Notes: generated by a model from the letters alone, not told the origin. Counted from the stretch's first letter, positions 29,674 through 39,136 are shown. The stretch is DNA of 64,000 nucleotides from Lutibacter litoralis (GCF_014646675.1 NZ_BMNS01000007.1:62001-126000), one strand, 5' to 3'. Numbers and translations are program-made.

Positions 29674-31665
29674 ATGAAAAGTTATTTAAGAGTTATTTTT
29701 GTTGTAATAAGTTGTCATTATATAAGCGCTCAATCTATTGTTAATGATACTATTACAAGAGAAGCTTCAATCGTATATTCAATTAAAGGAAATAAAGTAT
29801 CTTTTAATCCCGAAACTCCAGAATTAAATCAAATTGCCGGTGCACCAAAGGCATTCTATACCTACTACTGGGAGTTTGGAGATGGAAATTATAGTTTTAA
29901 AAAGGATCCAGTACACGTTTATAAAGATGAAGGCAATTATACAGCCAAACTTTCGGTAACTAATAATTACGATGATGGAAAACCCCCAAGTACAAGACCT
30001 AAAGATATTAGTATAACAACCATCAATCAAAATATTGATTCAAATCAAAATCATAATTTAATAACAGATCATAATGGTTTTAGGTTGCAAACAAATAGGG
30101 AGCCAATGCCAGAAGAGGAAATGCAATTTATTGTTAGTTACGCTAATAATAGAGACTATGCTACAAGTGGAACATTGTATTTATTTTTTAATGAAAAAAA
30201 ATATAAAGACAAAAATTTTGATTTAGTAGACGTGCGTTTACATAACAACGAACAAGAAATTTTTAAAAAAATAGTAGTTGATAATAGTCGTTACATTTCA
30301 AAAAATGAATTGATTCAAACTACAGGAATTAGTACCTTTTTAGATGACAAACTATTTGTAACAGATACATTAAAACAAAACTTGCCACTTACTTTAGAAG
30401 AAGCAAAATTATCCTATCAAGATGTAAAAGAGTACGATTTTAATGAAATGCAAGCCAACGAAGAACGCAATATGTTTTTTACATTTAAAACAACACCAGA
30501 AATGTTGAAAGACACAAGTGCAGTTATTTCTATAAGAAGTATATACGTTCCAGAAAGTGGAAATGATGCGCATAAAGTATTAACAAAGGAAATGGAAATA
30601 GTAACGTCTCACGATCCAAATAAAATGGCAGTTTATGATACACGCCTAAATTATAGATTGGTACGATACAAGAAATTAAAATATAAAGTACGATTTCAAA
30701 ACGATGGAGAAGGTCCTGCAAGGTTAATAAAGTTAAATGTTGATATTCCTAAAATGTTAGATAAATCTACTTTAGAAGTGTTGGATATGTATCCAAAATG
30801 TAAAATTTGTCCAGAAGAAGACGTTAGATACAGCTGTTTAGATACTATTATTAGTAAAGATCAAATTTCCTTTCAATTTAAAAATATTTATTTACCTGGA
30901 ACTGCTCAGAAGGGAGTATATGATAAAGATTCTACCAAAGGTTTTGTGAAATATGCGTTAAAGTTTGGGAAGGATTTCCATAAGGTAACATCAAAAAGTA
31001 AAACTGCAATTATATTTGACAAGAATGAACCAATTATTACCAATACTTCTACTTCTAGGTTTAAACCAGGAATTTCAATTGGTGTAAAAGCAGGTTATAA
31101 TCGTTTTCCAGATTTAAAAGATTCGGAAAGCTATTTTGTTGGGGCAACTATTTCTCCATATAAATCTTACAAAAAGTATTTTCAAGCTGAAATTATGATA
31201 AGTACACATGAGTTTTTAGATTTTGAAAGTATATCAGAGCAGGTTGGGACTTTAGAAATACCAGGTGCAATAGTTGATAGTGCCATAAAATTTGAAGAGA
31301 GTTCCTTAACTAATAATAAGTTAAATGTTGATGTTGTTCCAGTGTCATTTCGATATAATTTAAATGGAATAATTGGATTAGGAATTGGGCCACAGATTTC
31401 TTTAGATGTTTCCAATGAAGTAGAAACAACAACTTCAATAGAGTATTTTACTTATTTTAACAATCGGGTTGGTAAGCACATTGAAGGCGCTTCTTCCACA
31501 ACAACTACAGTTGAAAATAAACCGTTTACAGATATTAAATACGGTATTTTTGGTGATATTACCATAGGGGCCTCCAGAATTGGACCAAGTTTGGGCGCTC
31601 GTTATATTTATAATTTTAAGGAACCAAATGCACAACTTCATTTTTATGCTATTTGGAAAATTTAA
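29674..31665 (+). CDS. PKD-domain surface protein with C-terminal outer-membrane barrel
   Basis: A 663-residue exported protein; the signal peptide MKSYLRVIFVVISCHYISAQ precedes a PKD domain at about residues 35-110 (YYWEFGDGNYSFKKDPVHVYKDEGNYTAKLSV). A central region about residues 130-440 contains the SHDPNKM motif and PKCKICPEEDVRYSC, resembling the DUF7619-type conserved repeat domain of Bacteroidota surface proteins. The last 190 residues look like an outer-membrane beta-barrel (PGISIGVKAGYNRF ... FGDITIGASRIGPSLGARYIY) ending in an aromatic strand. A barrel fused to PKD suggests a self-anchored surface adhesin or assembly factor. It starts a run of same-strand genes with the CHAT protein 9 bp downstream. 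The molecular role is unknown. Confidence 0.72.
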   Translation: MKSYLRVIFVVISCHYISAQSIVNDTITREASIVYSIKGNKVSFNPETPELNQIAGAPKAFYTYYWEFGDGNYSFKKDPVHVYKDEGNYTAKLSVTNNYDDGKPPSTRPKDISITTINQNIDSNQNHNLITDHNGFRLQTNREPMPEEEMQFIVSYANNRDYATSGTLYLFFNEKKYKDKNFDLVDVRLHNNEQEIFKKIVVDNSRYISKNELIQTTGISTFLDDKLFVTDTLKQNLPLTLEEAKLSYQDVKEYDFNEMQANEERNMFFTFKTTPEMLKDTSAVISIRSIYVPESGNDAHKVLTKEMEIVTSHDPNKMAVYDTRLNYRLVRYKKLKYKVRFQNDGEGPARLIKLNVDIPKMLDKSTLEVLDMYPKCKICPEEDVRYSCLDTIISKDQISFQFKNIYLPGTAQKGVYDKDSTKGFVKYALKFGKDFHKVTSKSKTAIIFDKNEPIITNTSTSRFKPGISIGVKAGYNRFPDLKDSESYFVGATISPYKSYKKYFQAEIMISTHEFLDFESISEQVGTLEIPGAIVDSAIKFEESSLTNNKLNVDVVPVSFRYNLNGIIGLGIGPQISLDVSNEVETTTSIEYFTYFNNRVGKHIEGASSTTTTVENKPFTDIKYGIFGDITIGASRIGPSLGARYIYNFKEPNAQLHFYAIWKI

Positions 31666-31674
31666 AAAATTAAG

Positions 31675-34389
31675 ATGCTAAAAAAGAAGTTAATTTTTCT
31701 ATTTATCTTTTGTAATTATTTAGTTTCGGCACAGCAACAAAACAATAGTTTTACAACAACTATTAATGCTTTAAAAGAACAAAATAATTACTCGGAATAT
31801 ATTTATGTACATTTAGATGAATTTGCTGAAAATCCAACACTTCAAAATTTAGAAATTTTTGAAAACTTAGCGGCTAACTTATGGAGAAGTCCTAAAAATA
31901 AAAACGAACATACTGCACAACTTTATTTTTATATTAATTATGCATTTCAATTAAAGCAATTGGGGTTTGTAATTGAATCTATAAATTACTATGAAAAAGG
32001 TTTTTCATATTATAAAAAGAATTCAATTAACTATAATATTATAGAGTATTGCCTAAAACCATTAGCCAATAATTATACGCGCCTTGGAGATGTTGAAAGG
32101 GCTGAAGACATTATTAAAATTACCATTGAACAAGCCGTTGCTGAAAAAAATAAGGGTCAAATTGCATCAGGTTACTTAAACTTAGCAATAGTTTATTGGA
32201 CAAAGGGAGCGCATTTAGATGCTATAAATTACTTAAATTTAGGACTGGAAAATACCAATTCAAATAGTCAAAAGGCAATAATTAATTCCAATTTAGCAAT
32301 TAATTATTTTATGTTAGAGGCAATTGAAAAAGCCGAATATCATGTAAGTTTATCTAACAAGTTAAATTTGAATAGTGATATATCAATTTTAGCACGAAAT
32401 TTTAATACGTTGGGGAGTTGTTTTCTTTTAAAGAAGGATTTTGATAATGCTTTAGTTAAATTTAAAAAAGCCTTAAAATTTGCTAAAACTGCATTTGGAA
32501 ACAATGATAGGGAAGTTGCAAAAATTTTCAATCAAATTGCTGAAGTATACAAACTACAAAACGAAACTAAAAAAGCTTTAGAAACATATCAAAAGGCATT
32601 AACAACTTTATTGCCAAATTATGTTCCTAAAAACGAATTTGAAAATCCGAAAAGTACTTTTTTCTATCCTGAGAATACGTTAATTCAAGCGTTGGACGGT
32701 AGGGCGAACATATTTGCACAAATTAATAATTTTGAAGCGGCAATAAAAAATTATGAGCTCTCTTTTTTAGTTGAAAAGGAACTTAATAACACATATTTAA
32801 GTCAGAATGCTAAATTACAACAACAGCAAGAAAATAGAAGTAGAAGTGAAAAATGTATAGCTTTATGTTACACATTATATGAACAAACGAAGGCAACCAA
32901 TTGGATTGAAAAAGCTTTTGAATTTGCGGAACTAACAAAAGCCTCAGTTTTATTAGAAAACAAACAACTTATTGCTACTAAATCAAGTATTAAAAATGAA
33001 AGTCTATTCATTAAGGAAAAGGAATTGGCATTAAAAAAAGCGCAATTAAATAAGAGTATTACAATTGAACAGTTAAAAAATGAAACTGCATCAGTAAACT
33101 TATTGGCAGCATTAACAAAGGAGCGCGTAAATGTGGTTCAGGAAATCCAGCTAATAAATCAGGAGATTGAATTAAAGTATCCAAATTTAAAATCAGACTT
33201 AAATAAAATTGTCACAATTAAAACATTACAAGAAAGATTTTTAGTTAATAATGAATTGTTGCTAGAATTTTTTGATGGCTCAACCCATGTTTATATTTTT
33301 TCAATTTCAAAAAATAACCCGGTTTCAGTAAAAAGAATAGAAAAGACTTCGCAATTTAAGGAAGAAATAGCACAGTTTTTAGCGTTATTTTCAGAAGCTA
33401 GGGGAACAGCAATTCAAAATAATATGCAAGAATACAAAAGCTTAGCTTTTAGTTTATACCGTCGTTTATTTGATGAAGATTTAAATAAAAATACAATCAT
33501 AATTCCAGATGGTTCATTTTCATTTATGCCTTTTGAAGCTCTGTTAACGGCAGAAACAACAATTAACAACCTGCCTGTTGAGCAGGTAAGTTTTGATAAA
33601 TTACCATATTTAATACATAACACCAATATTAGTTATGGATATTCCGCTTCTATTTTATGGAACGATTTTAAAAGTAATGAGAATAAAGAAGCTAAAATTT
33701 TGGGATTTTTTCCTGTATTTAAAAACAACCACAGAAATTTAGCTGAATTAAGTTATACAGGACAAGAAGCGTCAAGTATTAAAAATGTAATTGATGGAGA
33801 TTTTTTAATTTTTGAAAACGCTACAAAAAGTGCTTTTAACAATATAAATGAGGATTATGCTATTTTACACCTTTCAACACATGCTACTGCTGGAGATTTT
33901 TATTCGCCGCCAGCCATTGAGTTTTATAATGAGACATTGTACTTACCAGAAATTTATGGTTATAATTTAGATTGTAATTTAGTGGTATTAAGTGCATGTG
34001 AAACAGGAATTGGAACCTTAAGAAAAGGCGAAGGAGTTTTAAGCTTGGCAAGAGGGTTTTCGTATGCAGGCGTTAAAAATTTAATAGTCTCACTTTGGAA
34101 AGTAAACGATAAATCTACAGAAAATTTAATGACTAATTTTTATAAAAATTATAAAAAAACAGGAAGTAAATCCGAAGCATTACATATTTCAAAATTAAAT
34201 TATTTAGAAGATACTTCTATTCCAGCACTAAAAAAATCACCTTATTATTGGGCAAGTTTTATTTATTTTGGAGAGGTAACACCTGTTGCGCAACAAAATA
34301 ATAAGTATTGGTGGATTCTTATTGTATTTATTGCGCTATTAGGTGGTTTTGTTTTTTTAAAAAACAGTAGATTTGGGCTAAATAAATAG
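31675..34389 (+). CDS. TPR-CHAT caspase-like protease, exported and C-terminally membrane-anchored
   Basis: A 904-residue protein with a signal peptide (about 1-20, ending SAQQ), TPR-like helical repeats across residues about 60-370, a coiled helical region around 420-520, and a C-terminal CHAT domain of the caspase/separase clan from about 580. The catalytic dyad is visible: His736 in HLSTHATAG and Cys775 in LSACETGIG, with downstream GEGVLSLARGFSYAGVKNLIVSLW. A hydrophobic helix at about 877-895 (WWILIVFIALLGGFVFL) could anchor the C-terminus, so the protease should sit in the periplasm facing outward from the inner membrane. A retropepsin-like protease follows 3 bp later, and sigma/anti-sigma genes beyond that. 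The substrate is unknown. Confidence 0.85.
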   Translation: MLKKKLIFLFIFCNYLVSAQQQNNSFTTTINALKEQNNYSEYIYVHLDEFAENPTLQNLEIFENLAANLWRSPKNKNEHTAQLYFYINYAFQLKQLGFVIESINYYEKGFSYYKKNSINYNIIEYCLKPLANNYTRLGDVERAEDIIKITIEQAVAEKNKGQIASGYLNLAIVYWTKGAHLDAINYLNLGLENTNSNSQKAIINSNLAINYFMLEAIEKAEYHVSLSNKLNLNSDISILARNFNTLGSCFLLKKDFDNALVKFKKALKFAKTAFGNNDREVAKIFNQIAEVYKLQNETKKALETYQKALTTLLPNYVPKNEFENPKSTFFYPENTLIQALDGRANIFAQINNFEAAIKNYELSFLVEKELNNTYLSQNAKLQQQQENRSRSEKCIALCYTLYEQTKATNWIEKAFEFAELTKASVLLENKQLIATKSSIKNESLFIKEKELALKKAQLNKSITIEQLKNETASVNLLAALTKERVNVVQEIQLINQEIELKYPNLKSDLNKIVTIKTLQERFLVNNELLLEFFDGSTHVYIFSISKNNPVSVKRIEKTSQFKEEIAQFLALFSEARGTAIQNNMQEYKSLAFSLYRRLFDEDLNKNTIIIPDGSFSFMPFEALLTAETTINNLPVEQVSFDKLPYLIHNTNISYGYSASILWNDFKSNENKEAKILGFFPVFKNNHRNLAELSYTGQEASSIKNVIDGDFLIFENATKSAFNNINEDYAILHLSTHATAGDFYSPPAIEFYNETLYLPEIYGYNLDCNLVVLSACETGIGTLRKGEGVLSLARGFSYAGVKNLIVSLWKVNDKSTENLMTNFYKNYKKTGSKSEALHISKLNYLEDTSIPALKKSPYYWASFIYFGEVTPVAQQNNKYWWILIVFIALLGGFVFLKNSRFGLNK

Positions 34390-34392
34390 AAC

Positions 34393-34845
34393 ATGAAACT
34401 AAAAAATATTCTTTCTAGAAAAGGCTTCGTTAAAATTAAATTGAAGAAGATAAATACCAATCATTTTGAGGTAAAAGCAAGATTAAATGGTGTGAAAGGA
34501 CGATTTATTTTAGATACTGGTGCTTCAAATTCTTGTTTGGATATTACTTTAGCAGATCAATTTAAATTAAAAGTAGAAGAATCTGAAACCAAAGCAGCAG
34601 GAGCTGGTGCTATTGGAATGGAAACTAAAATAGCGTCAAGTAATACCATTAAATTTAAAGGTTATAAGTTTAAAAAATTCAGCTTAGTATTGTTAGATTT
34701 AACTCATGTAAATACTGCTTTAACCGAACATAACGCAAAAGCTGTGCATGGTATTATTGGCGCCGATATTTTAGAACGGGGAGAAGCAATTATAGATTAT
34801 AAAAACCAATGTGTCTATTTAAAAAAGATAATTTATAAGTTTTAA
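34393..34845 (+). CDS. Retropepsin-like aspartic protease
   Basis: A 150-residue single-domain aspartic protease of the retropepsin-like (clan AA) type. Asp41 in FILDTGASNSCLD is the catalytic residue and GIIGADILERGEAIIDY is the conserved second motif; family members work as homodimers. There is no signal peptide, so it is probably cytoplasmic. It begins 3 bp after the CHAT protease gene, implying co-transcription and probably a shared pathway. The target is unknown. Confidence 0.8.
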   Translation: MKLKNILSRKGFVKIKLKKINTNHFEVKARLNGVKGRFILDTGASNSCLDITLADQFKLKVEESETKAAGAGAIGMETKIASSNTIKFKGYKFKKFSLVLLDLTHVNTALTEHNAKAVHGIIGADILERGEAIIDYKNQCVYLKKIIYKF

Positions 34846-34917
34846 GTACAAAAACTGTTTCATTTTTCAATTATTTTTTATAATTGATTTTTTATTTTAA
34901 AAAAAATCAACTTCAGG

Positions 34918-34943
34918 CAACCTTTTGCATACAATTTGCGTCT
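34918..34943 (+). promoter_or_regulatory. Possible ECF-type promoter before the sigma factor gene
   Basis: CAACC (34918-34922) and CGTCT (34939-34943) are separated by 16 bp. This is the AAC/CGTC pattern and spacing of ECF sigma promoters. It lies in the 145-bp gap directly upstream of a sigma-factor gene, as expected for autoregulation. No TAnnTTTG element with the usual spacing is seen there. Confidence 0.4.
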
Positions 34944-34990
34944 TTATAAATATACTATCAATTTAACCTAAGAAAGTTGTCAAAAACACT

Positions 34991-35575
34991 TTGGTAAAAC
35001 CGTTGCAAATTGTGAAAATAATTCAATTATTTAAAAACGAAGAAAAGCTTATTAAAAAGGCGATTCAAAATAACCGAGAAGCACAACAACGGTTGTATCA
35101 CATCCACGCACCAAAAATGCTGAGTGTTTGTAGGTACTATATAAGAGATCTTCAGTTTGCAGAAGAAGCCATGTTAAATGGATTTTTAAAAGTTTTTACG
35201 AATTTAAATAAATTCGAAAATAAAGGAAGTTTTGAAGGTTGGATTCGACGAATTATGATTCGAGAATCAATCTCTTTCTTAAGAAAAAAACAGCAAATTG
35301 AATTTGTTACTGATGAATTTGAATTTAAAAAAACTACCATTAATACTGTTTATGCCGATATGCATGCTGCTGAAATTCAGAATTTAATTGATGCACTTCC
35401 AGATGGTTATAGAATTGTTTTTGTTATGTATGCTATTGAAGGGTACAAACATCAAGAAATTGCCACATTGTTAAATATTACCGAAGGAACTTCAAAATCA
35501 CAATTATTTAAAGCTAGAAAAATCCTTCAGAAAAAAATTATTAAACTAAATAAAACAAGCAATGGAGCCTTATAA
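34991..35575 (+). CDS. Sigma-70 family (ECF-like) RNA polymerase sigma factor
   Basis: A 194-residue ECF-type sigma factor. Region 2 is QRLYHIHAPKMLSVCRYYIRDLQFAEEAMLNGFLKVFTNLNKF, then GSFEGWIRRIMIRESISFLRKK. Region 4 is IDALPDGYRIVFVMYAIEGYKHQEIATLLNITEGTSKSQLFKARKIL. No clear ATG exists near the start: the reading frame opens at TTG 34991, and a GTG at 35012 (VKIIQLF) fits the usual family N-terminus equally well. Its 3' end overlaps the next gene by 14 nt, which points to a coupled partner, most likely an anti-sigma factor. Confidence 0.9.
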   Translation: MVKPLQIVKIIQLFKNEEKLIKKAIQNNREAQQRLYHIHAPKMLSVCRYYIRDLQFAEEAMLNGFLKVFTNLNKFENKGSFEGWIRRIMIRESISFLRKKQQIEFVTDEFEFKKTTINTVYADMHAAEIQNLIDALPDGYRIVFVMYAIEGYKHQEIATLLNITEGTSKSQLFKARKILQKKIIKLNKTSNGAL

Positions 35576-36338
35576 ATTTGAAGAGAACATAAAAAATAAG
35601 CTTGAAAGGCGTACTATCAATCCTGCTAAAAATTCTTGGGATAAATTAGCGAGTTCTTTAGATTCTAAAAATGAAAAGAAAGGAACAAGAGTTTGGTATT
35701 TACTAGGTGTAGCTGTAAGTATTGTTGGTATATTATTTTTGGTTTCAACATTCTTTAAAAAAGATATTGAAAAAACGACACCAATAGTTGTAGATAGCCC
35801 GATTCCTGAAAAAGAAGCTGCGACTAAAGTAATTGTGGTTGAAACAAATTCACCAGAAAATGATACATTAAATAGTATAAAAACTAACGATGATGCATCA
35901 AGTTTGGTTGTTGATAGTTCAAAAATATTAATTTCTAAAAGCAAAAATTCTTCCGATGAAACTTTAGAAACTACAAAAATACCTGTAACTAATACTTCAG
36001 ATAAAATAGCTGTAATAAAAAATGAGGATAGTAAAAAAGATAATGCAATAACAACGGTAGAAGATCAAGAAATAACAGCGTTAATTCTTCAAATTGAAGC
36101 TTTAAAATCAGAACATTTAACGGTAACTGATACAGATATTGATGCACTTTTAAAAGATGCCCAAAATAAGTTGGCTTTAGAAAAATTATTTGAAGATAAT
36201 ACTAAAACAGTAAATGCTTATAAATTACTTCAAGACGTTGAAGCAGATTTAGATAAATCTATTAGAGTTAAGTTTTTAGAAACTTTAAAATTGAATTTTG
36301 AAAATATTAAAACTGCAATTGCACAACGTAACAATTAA
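35562..36338 (+). CDS. Single-pass membrane protein, probable anti-sigma factor
   Basis: A 258-residue protein with a short cytoplasmic N-terminal part (about 1-40, EENIKNKLERRTINPAKNSWDKLASSL), one membrane helix at about 43-65 (VWYLLGVAVSIVGILFLVSTFF) and a periplasmic tail rich in Ser, Thr, Asp and Lys ending in helices. This topology and the 14-nt overlap with the sigma-factor gene fit a membrane anti-sigma factor. No zinc-binding anti-sigma motif is visible and I do not recognise the family by sequence, so the role is inferred from topology and position. Confidence 0.65.
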   Translation: MEPYKFEENIKNKLERRTINPAKNSWDKLASSLDSKNEKKGTRVWYLLGVAVSIVGILFLVSTFFKKDIEKTTPIVVDSPIPEKEAATKVIVVETNSPENDTLNSIKTNDDASSLVVDSSKILISKSKNSSDETLETTKIPVTNTSDKIAVIKNEDSKKDNAITTVEDQEITALILQIEALKSEHLTVTDTDIDALLKDAQNKLALEKLFEDNTKTVNAYKLLQDVEADLDKSIRVKFLETLKLNFENIKTAIAQRNN

Positions 36339-36367
36339 TAAGTAAAAGTTAAAACAAAAAAAATACC

Positions 36368-37432
36368 ATGCAAAATATAACTAAATATGTACTTTTTATA
36401 GTCCTTGCCTTAACCACACAATTTATACAAGCTCAAGAAGCTAATAATAGTGTTAGAATTAAAATATTAAAAGAACAAAAAGATAAAATTACTACAGAAG
36501 AACGCGATTTTTTAAAAACCGAAGTAGCAACGATTTTAGAGCGTTTAAAGAATGGAGAAATTACCGAACAGAAGGCAGATTCGCTTAAAAAGGCAGCTGC
36601 TAGAAAACGGGCTTTAAATATTGAAAATAGAACAGCTATTTTAACTAATAAAATTTCCCTTTTAGAACGTAACGAGAAAGGATACTATGCTAATGATGAA
36701 GTAATATCTAACGAAGGAATTAGTATTGCTAAAAATGGAACTTTTGTAGAAATTAAATCAAAAGAAAACAATCAAATAAAGCGGTACGACCGAAGAACAT
36801 ATAATGAAATAGTTGTGGCTATTGGTTTAAACAATGCTATAATTAAAGGTGAAGCGTTTGATGATTCTCCCTATAAGTATCTAGGTTCTCGTTTTTTTGA
36901 ACTTGGTTGGGCTTGGAAAACTAGAGTGTTTAAAAACACAAATTTTATGCGTTTTAAGTATGGTTTTTCGCTGCAATTTAATGGCTTAAAACCTACCGAT
37001 AATAGGTTTTTTGTTCAAAATGGGGATGTAACTTCTCTTGAAGTTTTTGAAGGGAATTTAAATAAATCTAAATTAAATATTACCAATTTGGTAATGCCTA
37101 TTCATTTTGAGTTTGGTCCATCTAAAAAAACCGTAAATAACGATACTTATTTTAGATATAGTACTTATAACCAGTTTAAATTTGGAATTGGAGGGTATGC
37201 AGGATTTAATATTGGAACCCGACAAAAATTAAAATATACAATTGATGGCGATAAAGGAAAAGATAAGATTAAGCAAGGTTATAATGCCAGTGATTTGGTG
37301 TATGGATTAAGTTCTTATGTTGCTTTTGGAAGTGCAGCGGTATATGTAAAATACGATTTATCTCCAATTTTTAAAGACCAAGCTATAAAACAAAACAATA
37401 TTTCTTTAGGGATTAGATTTGATATGGAGTAG
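36368..37432 (+). CDS. Exported beta-barrel outer-membrane protein with helical N-terminus
   Basis: A 354-residue protein with signal peptide MQNITKYVLFIVLALTTQF followed by IQAQ. Residues about 30-105 are charged and helical, probably a periplasmic coiled segment. From about residue 135 the protein consists of amphipathic strands (IVVAIGLNNAIIKG ... YLGSRFFELGWAWKTRVF ... FKFGIGGYAGFNIG ... ISLGIRFDME), typical of an outer-membrane barrel with a C-terminal aromatic strand. It follows the probable anti-sigma gene by 29 bp and is likely co-transcribed or a target of that sigma factor. No specific function is recognisable. Confidence 0.7.
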   Translation: MQNITKYVLFIVLALTTQFIQAQEANNSVRIKILKEQKDKITTEERDFLKTEVATILERLKNGEITEQKADSLKKAAARKRALNIENRTAILTNKISLLERNEKGYYANDEVISNEGISIAKNGTFVEIKSKENNQIKRYDRRTYNEIVVAIGLNNAIIKGEAFDDSPYKYLGSRFFELGWAWKTRVFKNTNFMRFKYGFSLQFNGLKPTDNRFFVQNGDVTSLEVFEGNLNKSKLNITNLVMPIHFEFGPSKKTVNNDTYFRYSTYNQFKFGIGGYAGFNIGTRQKLKYTIDGDKGKDKIKQGYNASDLVYGLSSYVAFGSAAVYVKYDLSPIFKDQAIKQNNISLGIRFDME

Positions 37433-37470
37433 GATACTATTATTAGGCTATTTTTATTTTGAAACTGATT

Positions 37471-38214
37471 TTAACTATTAACTTTTTTTGTATTAAATCG
37501 CCAAGTTAATATTCCACCAGCTAAAGAAGTATTCTGTTTTAAACAGTTTCCGTAATAGAGATTTAAGTATAAATTTTTCCTTAATGTATGAGATAAGCCA
37601 CCAGTAATAAAATTTGAAGCAATTTCATCTGAAATCAATTCAGCAGAACTTTCAATAAAAAGTTGAGATTTTGAAGAGATATTGTAACCTAAATTAATTA
37701 CAACTTGTTTTATGTCAGATGTTTCTGGTATTATTTTGTATTTTAAATTGTAATTTACATTAAAATCTTGATATATTTTATTCGAAAAATTGAGAGAAAC
37801 AAGATGAGATATTGTTTCAACTGTATTTTCTTTAAATGGGATTATAGATCTATATGTAAAAGAGATTTCTGGTATTGCATTTTGTTGTTTTATTAAGTTT
37901 ATAAGAACTCCAACTTGCGTTGAATTCATATAATGATTTGTTTCGATATTGTTGTTGTTATAAATCTGTTCTAAAGTAAATGGAGTTACAAGTTGTAGTT
38001 CAATTCTATCAGATAGACCAAACCTAAATAAGGCACTTGGTAAAGACCAATATACTGCCTTTTCTAAGTTTTGATGTTGAATAGTTTGATCTGAATAAAG
38101 TTCTATTTGAAAAATATCTTTTTCAACTTTATTAGAATAAATAACAGTTTGTCCTTGTGATTTAAATGATATTAAATTCATTATTAGTAAAAATAATACT
38201 ATTATTTGTCTCAT
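37471..38214 (-). CDS. Outer-membrane protein, MetA-pathway/phenol-degradation transporter family (paralog 1)
   Basis: A 247-residue exported protein with signal peptide ending SQGQ. The body is a small barrel with YWSLPSALFRFGLSDRIELQLVTP as its best-conserved stretch, assigned to the Phenol_MetA_deg-like transporter group. It is a clear paralog of the next gene (38387-39136), sharing strand order and the SALFRFGL block. Each copy has its own promoter with an identical operator geometry, so the gene duplicated with its promoter. Substrate is unknown. Regulation by a CRP/FNR-type activator suggests use under particular redox or energy conditions. Confidence 0.75.
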   Translation of the reverse strand: MRQIIVLFLLIMNLISFKSQGQTVIYSNKVEKDIFQIELYSDQTIQHQNLEKAVYWSLPSALFRFGLSDRIELQLVTPFTLEQIYNNNNIETNHYMNSTQVGVLINLIKQQNAIPEISFTYRSIIPFKENTVETISHLVSLNFSNKIYQDFNVNYNLKYKIIPETSDIKQVVINLGYNISSKSQLFIESSAELISDEIASNFITGGLSHTLRKNLYLNLYYGNCLKQNTSLAGGILTWRFNTKKVNS

Positions 38215-38239
38215 TTTTATTTAAATTAAAACATAAGCG

Positions 38240-38282
38240 CAAAGCTAAATTTATAAGGCTTCTTAAATCATGATAATTATCA
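38240..38282 (-). promoter_or_regulatory. Promoter with CRP/FNR-like operator for MetA-like paralog 1
   Basis: On the minus strand TAGCTTTG (plus-strand CAAAGCTA, 38240-38247) is the -7 element. The perfect dyad TGATAATTATCA occupies 38271-38282. Its centre, 38276.5, is exactly 36.5 bp upstream of the last base of the -7 element. The start codon is 25 bp further downstream. Confidence 0.7.
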
Positions 38283-38386
38283 ATAATTAAATAAAAAGGC
38301 AATAAAAAGATAATAAATGAAATAATAATATTATAAGTACATATTTTTTAACGAATGTGGATTTTGAGTTAATTTTTATCTAGGTT

Positions 38387-39136
38387 TTATTGATTCTTTT
38401 GAGTGTTTAATGCATAAGTTAATATACCACCAACATAAAACAGACTGTGGTTAATTCCTTTTGCAACAGACAAATCAAACGTTAATTGTTCATTAAAATT
38501 AAAGCCAAGTCCAGTCCCAACATTAAATGACGTAAATTCTTTGTTAGCAAAATCTCCAAAAGATTCTGCATAAAAATGATATTTTGATGAAGCAGCAAAA
38601 GTTAAATTTGCAATGTAAAATGCAGATTTTGAATTGTCAGTTTCAAAAACAAATCCAAGATTATAAGTTAAGATTAGTTTTTCAGATATGAAATTGGAAA
38701 AGTTAAGTGAAGTTAAGCTTCCAAATTTATCAATTTTAAAGTTTGAATCGGTTGGTAAAATAGCTCTCAACATTAGCGATGCTTCTGGAAACAAGTTTTT
38801 TTCTTTCCATAAATTTACTGAAAATCCTACTTGCACATCATCAAATTTATTTAAAGAATGTACTAAATGATCATTTTCCCAAAGTTCCTCTTTTATTATT
38901 GGTGTATTAATTTGAAGTTCTATACCATCAGTTAATCCAAATCTAAACAATGCGCTTGGAATACTCCAATATTTTATGGTTGAATTATTTTCTTTTTGAA
39001 TTGTGTAAACAGATTCAAGTTCAATTTGTAAAATATTTTTAGTTATTGAGGAAGAAGCTTCAACGGTTTGGGCAGAAGAAGTTGGACAATTAAATAACAG
39101 CAATAGTCCAAATAGGGGCAGTAATAATTTTTTCAT
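38387..39136 (-). CDS. Outer-membrane protein, MetA-pathway/phenol-degradation transporter family (paralog 2)
   Basis: A 249-residue exported protein with signal peptide ending SSAQ. It carries YWSIPSALFRFGLTDGIELQINTP at the same place as its downstream paralog, so the two are a tandem duplication. Amphipathic strands throughout and the final YVGGILTYAL point to a small outer-membrane barrel of the Phenol_MetA_deg-like group. The 172-bp gap to paralog 1 holds that gene's own promoter, so the two are separate transcription units. Substrate unknown. Confidence 0.75.
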   Translation of the reverse strand: MKKLLLPLFGLLLLFNCPTSSAQTVEASSSITKNILQIELESVYTIQKENNSTIKYWSIPSALFRFGLTDGIELQINTPIIKEELWENDHLVHSLNKFDDVQVGFSVNLWKEKNLFPEASLMLRAILPTDSNFKIDKFGSLTSLNFSNFISEKLILTYNLGFVFETDNSKSAFYIANLTFAASSKYHFYAESFGDFANKEFTSFNVGTGLGFNFNEQLTFDLSVAKGINHSLFYVGGILTYALNTQKNQ

